Of a stretch of 64,000 bases of DNA, positions 55,368 through 64,000 are shown piece after piece; within the stretch, counting starts at the first letter, position 1, and each line of letters opens with the position of its first letter. This DNA comes from Pochonia chlamydosporia 170 (lineage: Eukaryota > Ascomycota > Sordariomycetes > Hypocreales > Clavicipitaceae), in contig NC_035790.1 of NCBI RefSeq assembly GCF_001653235.2, positions 2,542,001 through 2,606,000 on the forward strand. The letters are read 5' to 3'. The notes beneath the pieces were generated by a model that ran no database searches, was not told the origin of the DNA, and saw nothing but the letters and a program-made list of their open reading frames with translations. The position numbers and the translations under genes are program-made.

Positions 55368-58192
55368 AGTTATTCTGTTTCTCACTTGGCAAGTAAACCG
55401 ACCTCTTTTGAGGACAAGTGTCGATTCCCAGTGGAAGTGATGCTGTAGATGTATAGAGCAGAGAGTAAATCGGCATGTGCGAACACGATAGTGGTCCGAA
55501 TGACCGGAGTTGTGATTAAGTCAAAAGAAGAATGCAAAGTGACGTTGCGTTACCTTCATCTACCCAAAGCCTACCCCCAAGGATTGAACTCGAGTATGTA
55601 GTCGCTTTTGCCAGAGTGCCATATGGAACATGTATCCTTGACAAACCATGGCCAGCTCCCACTTTTTCTTGGCCATTCTGACGGCTTGATACTGATTCCA
55701 GCATGGAAACTCCCTCCTAACGCACTCAACCTCACGATGGCCACTCATGAATGTAGATGGGCCATGGATTCCTGGTGACCCGAAAATGTGAGCACGTTTG
55801 AGCATCTTCATTTCCATAACTGGAAAAGACTAGCGGCAGTGGAAACAGACTGGGGACGTTGGGGGTCAGGCTCTAACACCACTTTGCTCGCTCGGGCAGA
55901 GGACACGATGGTATTGGGCTCATTTGTGCGACAAGGATTGTTGCAAGAGTACAGATGATGTGAGGACATGGAGCTTTGACTGGTGATGAAGAGCTGCTCC
56001 ATAGAAGCCGGCCACGTTGAGCAAGTTTGTGCCATATGTGAAACAGTCGAGAAAACTAGCGAAACAGGGAAACCAGTTTAGACTATATTTTTGTTGAAGG
56101 TAACGAAAATTATGTTGTGATGCATTCGTGAAGCGTCGAAGTTTGCGAGGATGTCAACTGGTGCGACTTTGTAAATGCTGACGGGGTAGCACCTGCCTAC
56201 GAGAATAGAAGAGCACCTGCCACTTCTGACATTGGCCCTCCAGATTGAAGTTCTACAGCCATCTGCCCACTATCTACCTTGGTAAACCCCTATAGGGAAT
56301 TGAATCTCGAGCTTGTCTTCGACAAAAACTAGCTTCTGCTTTCCGGAGGATCAGGAACCAAACAGCAAATAATTTATACATGGTGGTGGCCAAACTAATG
56401 GCACCTCCTATACACTGCCGCGAACAGACTGAACGACATATTCGCGAGGCTCGAGACAACGCGCCGCTGTTGCTGTCAATGACGCTGATAATGCAAGAGT
56501 CACCATGGCCTATTGGCTACACGAGATTGCGAATGGCTTGTAAAGCAGTGTAAGCCGGCCTTGGCGTGGGGGGAGGTTAGGCTGGATGCATCACGATAGG
56601 GATCGACGGTGCTGAAATGGATGGCAGGCTCATATTGGAGGAAACACGAAATCAAGATAATACTTCCACTGAGGGGGATTTATAAGCACCTACATGGAAC
56701 ATGACGATATAACAAGCTGACAGGTTACTAGATTTCTATGTTTCTGAAAATCTTCGTCAAAGTATTCAAGTTAAACTCACTGTCAAACCCGAATAGATGA
56801 TATTGGGTGTTCTGTCCGTGCTGTTCTTGCAGCCATCTCTCTGCGGAGATAGCACGGCATTGTTATTGCATCGCAATGGATCGTGTTGAACTTGAAGACA
56901 GGGGCAGGCCACTCTTCGCCGTTTGACCTAAGAAATACGCATACATCTGCCGCCTGTACCAAGTTCGGAATCTGGTCAAGCGTTGAGCACCCTTGTAACT
57001 GATGCATCATACTACGTTACTCCGTGACCACGGCTATCGACTTTCCTAATCGGTGGTTGACTTTGCCATTCGATTGCAACAGAGGCATATGGAGACTGTG
57101 TTGATAGTTGTACCAGGGTGAACGCCATATTTGGTCCAATAGAGGTCTTGTTGGAGGAATAGCTCTCAATGTCACAGTTACATCCCGCACTTCACAAGAC
57201 GGGAGAGTTGACGACATCTATGAACCGCCGCCAGTGAATTTGAAGCTTGCTTTAGTTGCTGTAGGCAAAATTGACTTACACAATATTGAACTTACAACTA
57301 TTTAGTGCACTGCCTTTCAACTCAGAAGACGCAATGAAGAGTCTTGCATTGCATCAACAACTGAACCAGGATGGCAACTGGCCAAATGAAGATGACAGCG
57401 ACTCTCAGAGCCTCGCCGTACGATCTCTAATGAGAAGTCTCAACCTTGGAGCCTGGATACAAGAAGCCGTTTCAGACCTGCAAAAAAATTCTGCTTTTCT
57501 GCCGTCCACCGATGGGGGTTCCAGCTGAGACCTGCAGTTCAGAAATGACAGCACAGCCAGTCACTTTGAGATTTCTATGTCATCTGTCTCACTCGTACTT
57601 AGACGCAGGTGGTGCGATTGGGCGCCAGTTGATAAGCAATGTGGTCTTATATGGGAAACATTGTGATGAGTTTACAACAGTCGAAGAATATCACCGGCAT
57701 TGATGCTTACATCGGCGAGTTCAACTCTGGTTTGGCATTTCTTTTCTCACCGGAGCTGAGCCTCTCTCGTTTCAAGTCGGCAATTTTTGGACTGGCCCAA
57801 TCAACACTTTTTGTCTCATCACAAACAGTTCATATGAAGCGTCGAGATTGGATACTCTAATTCGGGCACGGCCTCAGAGACGTGGCGTCCTAACCACATT
57901 GCTGAGAGATGCTTCACCGACTGGTTTGGGCTCGTGAGTGCGACAACATAGAACTGCCTCCATGCAAAAGGAATTCAACTGCTCGCATTTTTGCGTCAAC
58001 AGGCCACACTTGGGCGAGCCGTGTCTTTGCAATAGAGGTAGTTACCGTGGTATAGTCAACCCCGGCTACCGGTACTCGACATCTCAGGGTTTTCTAACAA
58101 ATTTTGGGAATATATAAGACACCATTATACCCAAAATACCCCTTCAATTTACGGTTCAGTCCACTTTGTCTCCATCAAGCCAGATATACAAG
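55368..58192. other. 2.8 kb gap with possible gene remnants
   Basis: Upstream of the ferric reductase and of a small secreted-protein gene. An 85-codon plus ORF at 57271-57528 (acidic, with ENSED-like and RSLMRSLNLG segments) and other ORFs around 57450-57860 look protein-like for 20-40 residues. Stops interrupt each of them and they switch frame. A decayed gene is possible but I recognise no family. A TATA-like TTTATAAGC at about 56679 has no clear gene after it. No transposon ends seen. Confidence 0.4.
58110..58118 (+). promoter_or_regulatory. TATA box of the small secreted-protein gene
   Basis: ATATATAAG about 75-83 bases before the ATG at 58193, suitable for driving it. Confidence 0.5.
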
Positions 58193-58816
58193 ATGCAGCT
58201 CTCTATGAATCTGATTGCCCTCTGGAGCTTATATAGGTGAGCAACATACAATACATCTTGCTGCCACATCCAAGGAATCAAAATCAAGGAGGTGAGTGAG
58301 GAGTCGGATACTAATGCATCGTGTGATCCAGTGGGGTGCATGCTGCCGACGCAAAATGCTATACCACTTTTACGGTTACGACAAGTTACCCAGCTACTCG
58401 AAGAGTATACAAAACAGTAGAGCCAGTTATTACAACAGTCGACTGCAAAGGCTGTGAAGTAACCTTTAAGACCACGGTTGTCGGAAAAAGTGTGAGTCTC
58501 GACGTTTTTCTTGCATCATGTCTTGCTGCCCTTTGTCGAGACCAATGGTGTGGTATTCACTCGTATGCTGATAAACCTTTACGTTTAGCAAGCCCCTGTG
58601 ACAACAGTTACAATGGACAGGCCTCTTAAACCGACCTTTCCGGTTTGCAAAGACGGAGATGCCGACGATAAGGCGGTGATAGGAGCAGAAAAAAAGCCAG
58701 GAGGCATAGTAGGAGCGTTACCACCACCGCCTTCTGACGACGGACCATTGCCCGGTTTGGGTGGTCTGCTTGGGGGGTCGGGCGGGAGGAAAGGGGGTTT
58801 GCTCGGGCTGGGTTGA
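58193..58816 (+). CDS. Secreted Pro/Gly-rich small protein, 143 aa
   Basis: Three exons (58193-58236, 58332-58491, 58589-58816) give 143 residues; introns are 95 and 97 nt. The N-terminus MQLSMNLIALWSLYSGVHA is a signal peptide split by the first intron. A Thr-rich segment follows with CYTTFTVTTSYPATRR and TTVDCKGCEVTFKTTV, holding three cysteines plus one more near PVCKDGD. The C-terminal half is Pro/Gly-rich (ALPPPPSDDG, then GLGGLLGGSGGRKGG) and probably disordered. A short Thr/Val-rich stretch resembles the N-terminus of the neighbouring chitinase (TTTVYVTTTT). No family recognised; a cell-wall or extracellular role is inferred from composition. Confidence 0.65.
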
Positions 58817-60051
58817 TGAACACGGAATCTAGTCGTTTCGCCTTGCTGAGTCTGGATCAAATTGGACCACAGCGTGTTGTCTAGGTTGCTTCTAGAACTT
58901 TGCTCGAAATGGTCGATAAGGGCTGAGGCAATATCTTGACTCGAGTCTCCCAGTTAGCACCTCAGTTAACATTTCCCAGGCACTTTTTTTCATTTGGATC
59001 ATGTGTGCTCTAATGTTACTCTACCTTTACTGGTTGTATTGCTTTATCTATTAGTTTAGGTGAATATAGTCGATGGTTATGTGGTAGTCACGTCTTGTTT
59101 GGACGTAGATCCTGAGAGAAGCAGAGGCGTCAAGGGCAAAAGTACTGAGCTCTCCGTTAAGCGGCTTGCCGGATCGCGTGTGGGCAGCGCTCGGTCGAGA
59201 GGCGCAATAGATCTGCTTCTTCTTATTTTGTGAAAGATTGCTATGAAAGAGGAGGCTATAGTATATCTTCACAGGACAACATACCAGACATTGAATATGT
59301 CGCCACGGCTGCAACACCCGCCCTTGCGTCCACCACAAAGGAAATCGGTGTCAAAGGGAGGGACCACGTCTCCCTTCAAGCAATATCTACAACACTGCCT
59401 CCAAATATTGCCCTAAGCTCATAATTTATTGAATGAAATTCCGGTAGTAGTAATAACTCTGGATTTAATTCCGGTCAATTCGCCGCTGGTCAGGCCCGCC
59501 ACGGCATCCTACGCGTGTAAGTCAATCTTCAATCTCCGCCTTCAACACACTGGCTTGCGATACTGTTTCATTGCGTTTTCGCCTACCTTGAACACAACTA
59601 TTGTGAATCGTGCAAGAAATGAAATTTCTATACGTTTTCAATCCAACAAGGCAAACCTTCATTGTCTCCCCATCAACTCTGTTCATCTAGGTTGCAGCGC
59701 CGTGTGACCCTGAGTGAATCACAAAGCACGTCTCAGGTCGCAGTGCTTCACAACAATCACTTGTCAAACTCGTGTGTTGGATTGGATTCCCTTTGTACTT
59801 GTACACACTTAAACTGCCAAGACTTGTAAAATTTTGTGCTGGAATTTGACTGCAATACTTTTACACCACATCTGGCAGATATTACTATTTCGTGGCAAGG
59901 ACTCTGAAGATTAAATTCAGCCCTTGCCCCCGTCGATATATTGGATAATCTGCCTCTACCCCTTGGTCACCACCTCATCTTTCAAGCATAGACAGTACAA
60001 TACTATCCAATATTTGTCCCTGAGCAAAAAGACGCCCTTGACTACCACAAC
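58817..60051. other. Intergenic region upstream of the chitinase gene
   Basis: 1.2 kb of promoter-like sequence between two plus-strand genes. No TATA consensus was seen close to the chitinase start; a CCAAT sits near 60007. Small ORFs on both strands lack domains. Confidence 0.5.
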
Positions 60052-61851
60052 ATGTTGAGACTACTCGTCTCGATCCTCCTTTTGCTGGCCAGAGTTGCTA
60101 CTGCTGTGCCGACTTCAGCACCAGCATCTACGCCATCATCAGGACCAACATCAGCACCGGCGTCGGTACCGGCACCGGCACCAGCACCAGATGCCGGCAA
60201 AAAGGAGCGCATCTGCTTCGACATCAACCCTTCCATGGCATTCTTCACGACAACAGTGTACGTGACAACCACTACGGGTGCCGTCTTTGTTACTTCAAAG
60301 CCGACTACCGGAGCAGGGCTCCCTGTTGTGCCCACCGGCTTGGCATCTCTACCTGCATCTGCCGCTCCAGGATCTGCATCTGGATCTCTTTCAGGGAAAT
60401 TACCTCCACAGCCCAGCCAAGGGGCAACGAATGGTCAGAAATGGGGAAACGGAACACTATCCCTCACCAACGGCGGCGCTCCGGGTCCCACAGGCACAGG
60501 AACCGGCGGTGGCGTCCCGAAACCATCCTCCCCGGCGAAAGGGTTGATTAATATGGTGTATTTCACAAACTGGTAGGCTGCAGTCAAGGAAACCTGTAAA
60601 AGAGAAGAGGTTATGAAACTGACACATCGTTAGGGGAACATACAAGCCCAACTATCAACCTCACAACCTGCCTGCCTCCGACATTACCCATGTCTTGTAC
60701 TCGTTTGGCAATGTAACAACAAACGGCACCGTGTAAGTCAAGTCAAACTGCAGACTCCCATTGAGCAATCACCATACAACAAATGACAAAAGTCCCGCTG
60801 ACATAGTCCCCCTGTACTCAGTGTATCCTCAGACGACTTTGCCGATACGCAGAAGCAATATCGCAGAGACGGCAACGGAACAACCATGCAAGGCGCAATA
60901 GGACAGCTATTCAACATCAAGAAGAAGAACCGCAAGCTCAAGACGCTCCTCTCCATCGGCGGCTGGACATACACCGAGAACGGAGCCTTCAAATCAGCAT
61001 CCACCGAACAGGGCCGCAAGACGTTTGCATCCAGCGCCGTCAAACTAGCTCTGGACTGGGGCATGGACGGCATCGACATTGACTGGGAGTTCCCCAAGAA
61101 CGAGACCGAAGCCAAGGAATTCGTCGCCCTCTTGAAAGAGTGCCGCGACACCTTCGACAAGTACATTGCCAGAGTCCAGCAAAAGTACCACTACCTCATC
61201 ACCGTGGCCGTCTCGTCCGGACCAACCAACTACAAAAACATCGACATCAAGGGCATGGACCAGTACGTCGACCTGTGGAACCTGATGGCGTACGACTACG
61301 CCGGCAGCTGGGACAACACGACCGGCCACCAGGCAAACCTGTATCCCGACGCCACCAACAAGGAGAACACAAAAGTCGACACCGAGCAGGCCATCAACGC
61401 ATACATTGCCGCCGGCGTGGCCCCCCACAAGATTCTGCTAGGTCTGCCCATCTACGGGCGCTCGTTTGGAAACACTGACGGCCTGGGAAAGCCGTACAAG
61501 GGCGTTGGTAAAGGATCCGTGGAGGATGGAACTTGGCTGTACAAGGATCTTCCGCGTCCTGGTGCCGAAGTCAAGACGGATGATAAGGTTGGCGCGACGT
61601 GGTCGTATGATCCTAAAGCTCGTGAGTTTGTGTCTTATGACAATCCGCAGACGGCTGCCTTAAAGGCGACGTATATCAAGACCAAGGGCCTTGGCGGTGC
61701 CTTCTTTTGGGAAGCGTCTGGGGATAAGAACGGGACGGAGAGTCTCATTGGTTCCATGGCAAAGTCTCTGGGCCAGCTCGACACCTCGGAGAATATGTTG
61801 GTCTATCCAGAGAGCCGATATGATAATATTAAGAACGGCAAAGGATCGTGA
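60052..61851 (+). CDS. Secreted GH18 chitinase with long low-complexity N-terminus
   Basis: Three exons (60052-60572, 60634-60732, 60822-61851) give 549 residues. Endochitinase hydrolysing beta-1,4-GlcNAc chains by substrate-assisted catalysis. Signal peptide: MLRLLVSILLLLARVATA. Residues 20-165 are Pro/Ser/Ala/Thr-rich, with an island CFDINPSMAFFTTTVYVTTTT. The TIM barrel starts at INMVYFTNWGTYKPNYQP. It includes LKTLLSIGGWTYTENGAF, the catalytic DGIDIDWEF (D289, D292, D294, E296; E296 the acid) and LWNLMAYDYAGSWDN. The last barrel strand is GGAFFWEASGD. The domain resembles the 42-kDa endochitinases (Ech42/Chit1 group), which lack such an N-terminal extension. No chitin-binding module is seen. 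Confidence 0.93.
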
Positions 61852-62179
61852 TAGCCCGTGGAGGCAGACACTGGACTGGATTCTAGACATTGGATGCTCA
61901 TCACTAGACAGTGGACGTTTTTGTTTCAATTCGTGGGACCGACTTGCTGGTCGAGTCGGTCCCCTACAGCATTCAGCCCGGCGTTGGGGACATACATGGT
62001 TTGCATTTACACAGACGCGGCAGTTTTGCCTCCTTTACAAGACCTAGGATACCCTCTTTTCTACAAAATCTAGCATAGAAATGATATACAATCTCATCAA
62101 CATAAAAAACTTGGTATCTCATTATGTGCACCGCCAGCAGTGATTCCAAAAGCAAAGCGCCAATTTATATCACCCAACA
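61852..62179. other. Convergent intergenic region
   Basis: 328 bases between the stop codons of the chitinase and the GPI-anchored protein gene. AT-rich near 62080-62120. No gene. Confidence 0.5.
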
Positions 62180-63730
62180 TCACAGCATCAAAACGCCCAC
62201 AACCAAAGCAACAACGCCCAAGATATTCCCTGGACCAACCTTGACAGCCAATCCCATCTCTGTTGACTCGGAACTGCCGTCCCCACTAGCCCCTTGACGA
62301 CCTCCGCCTTGCGTGTTGTCCGTACTAGCACGATTTTTTGCCCCCGAAGGCACAATCGCAGTGGTAATGGTCCTCGTAGCAGCCGTCGGAAGCGTGAACG
62401 AGACCCTTGGACTGCGCGACGTTTGAAGGTTGTTGTTGTTGTTGCCTTTGGCGCCAGGTACGTCAATTACTCGTACAGGGTCTGAGGGGGAAGCCGGCGT
62501 CAGGGTGATTCTGATGTCTGCCTGCGTTGCCTCCGGTTCACCCCTGGCTTTGACCTGTGCCTGGGTTGGCGACGGAACGACGTTCTGCCATTGTCAGCTC
62601 GCATTCACTTTCGAAATTATTGGCGCAACGGTGTGCGCGTACCTTGGCCTTAAGAGCGGGGAGCTGCATGGCTGACATGTCTGGGGATCGTTTGAGCTTG
62701 GCCATCATCGAGTTGGACTTGTTCTTGTTGGAGTTTTTGCCATTGTTGCTCTCGGATTTAGCACCCTTGGAATTTCCGTCTTGTTGGTTCCTGTTGTTGC
62801 CGCTGTTGTTGCCGTTGTTGTTGCCGTTGTTGTTGTTGTTGTTGTTGTTGTTGCCTTTGTTTGAATTCTTGTTCTTGTTCCTGTTCCCTTGCTTCTTGTT
62901 GTTTCCCCGATTGCCACCGTTCATGTCGTTTCCATTCTTGTTGTTGTTATTGTTATTGCCGTTGTTATTGTTGTTGTTCTCCTGTGTCTGCGTCGATACA
63001 GCTGCCGAAGTCGTCGAGCTCAAGACTACATTCGGCAGCGGCTTCAACCCCCCCAGCGGCTGCTGAGCATTCCCATCCACTCCAGGCAGAGGCAACAGCC
63101 CTTCCTTCTGGCCATCCTTGTTTATCTCCTCCGAAGGCGTGGGAGCTGCCCCATTCACACCCGTCACGAGCTTATCAAGAACCTGCGTCCCGGACATGTG
63201 CAGTTTGATCGGCCCAGTAGGCAGCGGTAACAAAGTACTGCCCACACTGGTCACCAAGTTCGTTGCCACCACGCCGCTGCTATCGGTGACTACTTTGCTC
63301 GTGACCACGGGAACCACGCGTGTCACCGTCCCTGGCTTCTGCACCAGACCCGGTATGATGAACTCTTCGGACACGACTGCCTTTGCTTTGGCGTCGATAA
63401 TCACCATGTTGAAGCCTGGGAAGGCGGTAATGCTAACGTCAGGCGTCCATGTTATCAATCCGCTATTCTGAATGCCAACTGTACACTTTGTTAGATATGA
63501 GTCCCGTAGGAGACGGCGCCCAAGAGAGACAAACCTGCAATCTGCTGCGCAACAACAGATTGTCCTACCAGTCCTGCCGGCACCAAAGTAATGGCAATCG
63601 GACCCTCCAGACCAGCCGAATTCCACTTGATTTCAATCTGCTTATTGAGCTCCAACGACGCCGCCTTTCCAGGGAATGAGAATTGTGCCGTCGCACAGCC
63701 TGCCAGGCCAAGTATCTGTAGAAGCCGCAT
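62180..63730 (-). CDS. GPI-anchored, Asn-rich cell-surface protein
   Basis: Three exons (63730-63535, 63478-62643, 62584-62180) give 478 residues; an ATG at 63739 would add three. Signal peptide MRLLQILGLAGCATAQF. Residues 20-110 form a beta-rich domain (LNKQIEIKWNSAG, ITLVPAG, WTPDVSITAFPGFNMVIIDA). This resembles the Kre9/Knh1-like N-terminal domain of fungal Ser/Thr-rich GPI proteins. A Val/Thr/Pro/Leu-rich middle and a roughly 110-residue Asn/Lys/Gly tract follow. The C-terminus GPGNILGVVALVVGVLML, after a Ser/Gly-rich stretch, is a typical GPI-addition signal. The Asn tract is written almost entirely with AAC codons, so its length is probably variable. Convergent with the chitinase, 328 bases apart. 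Confidence 0.8.
62800..62990 (+). repeat. GTT/AAC trinucleotide tracts
   Basis: Several runs of GTT on the plus strand, including a near-perfect stretch at 62826-62853, interrupted by GCC, CTG and ATT variants. On the minus strand they encode the Asn-rich block of the GPI protein. Confidence 0.85.
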
Positions 63731-64000
63731 CGTGAACATTATCTTGCGGGGGGGAAAAAAAAAAAAAAGAAAATCATCAACGACAGAAAGACTAAAGCTC
63801 CAACTGGGTAGGCGACAAAAACCAACTGCAACATCAGACGTTTTTGTTCATAACAATGCATCCTTGCCAGGAGTCCCCGTTTTCTCGTGAGCAGCGCCCC
63901 TTGGGCCAAGACGCTCTGGAAACGAACATATCCGAAGCGTGATCCGCGACACTCTCAGTCTGGAGCGTTGCCAAGAAGATCCATTTGAAGGTTATGCGTG
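63731..64000. promoter_or_regulatory. Promoter of the GPI-anchored protein gene, cut by the window edge
   Basis: Only the first 270 bases upstream are visible. An A14 run at about 63757-63770 lies just before the start. No gene can be recognised before the edge. Confidence 0.4.

Noticed and set aside
56281..56325. Possible tRNA B-box (minus-strand GATTCAATTCC)
   Set aside because: The flanking bases do not form a T-stem and no A-box or acceptor stem is found at the right distance.
61045..61428. 127-codon minus ORF opposite the chitinase barrel
   Set aside because: GC-rich third codon positions of the chitinase keep the antisense frame open. No domain.
62557..63066. Leu-rich plus-strand ORFs opposite the GPI protein
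   Set aside because: They are antisense of the AAC repeats (GTT/TTG read as Leu/Val). Composition artefact.

Overview
The window is nuclear DNA of a filamentous ascomycete. Genes carry short introns (about 47-90 nt in most cases) with GTAAGT/GTATGT-type donors, CTAAC-type branch points and CAG/TAG acceptors. The gene set (Rrd1-type PTPA, Rrp46, Utr1-type NAD kinase, Ran, Nas2, Eaf6, Rcl1, Pxr1, Ars2, HxB-type Moco sulfurase) is typical of Pezizomycotina. The mix of secreted cysteine-rich protein, GH18 chitinase, ferric reductase and ABC-A transporter fits a Sordariomycete, most likely Hypocreales (Metarhizium/Pochonia-like). The lineage is an inference from gene content and style; no marker gene proves it.

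Layout. 1-10.8 kb: 3' end of an unrecognised gene, a full-size ABC-A transporter (minus), a 2.2 kb gap and a PP2A activator (minus). 11.2-19.6 kb: exosome subunit Rrp46 (plus), a 3 kb gap, NAD kinase (plus) and a Yox1/Yhp1-like homeodomain protein (minus). 22.4-25.5 kb: Ran GTPase and the proteasome chaperone Nas2 (both minus). 26.3-33.5 kb: four plus-strand genes: PWI/RS splicing protein, Eaf6, an intracellular S9 peptidase of the DPP V type and a TAF3-like histone-fold protein. 33.8-39.1 kb: a mitochondrial-type PPR protein (minus), Rcl1 (plus) and a DUF1746/Dsc4-like membrane protein (minus). 39.7-44.2 kb is a gene-poor pocket with two very short secreted-protein genes and a 69-aa conserved-looking protein. 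44.5-53.2 kb: Pxr1, Ars2 and Moco sulfurase. 53.4-63.7 kb is more accessory: ferric reductase, a 2.8 kb gap, a small secreted protein, a GH18 chitinase with an unusual N-terminal extension, and an Asn-rich GPI-anchored protein.

The core genes share no single pathway, but RNA processing is well represented (Rrp46, PWI/RS protein, Rcl1, Pxr1, Ars2). The last 6 kb is themed on cell wall and secretion. The most notable unexplained signal is a tandem CCAGAC/GTCTGG element that recurs upstream of several unrelated genes, often in divergent promoters. I found no tRNA, rRNA, CRISPR, transposase or recognisable biosynthetic cluster. Splice coordinates were derived by eye from reading frame and consensus sites.
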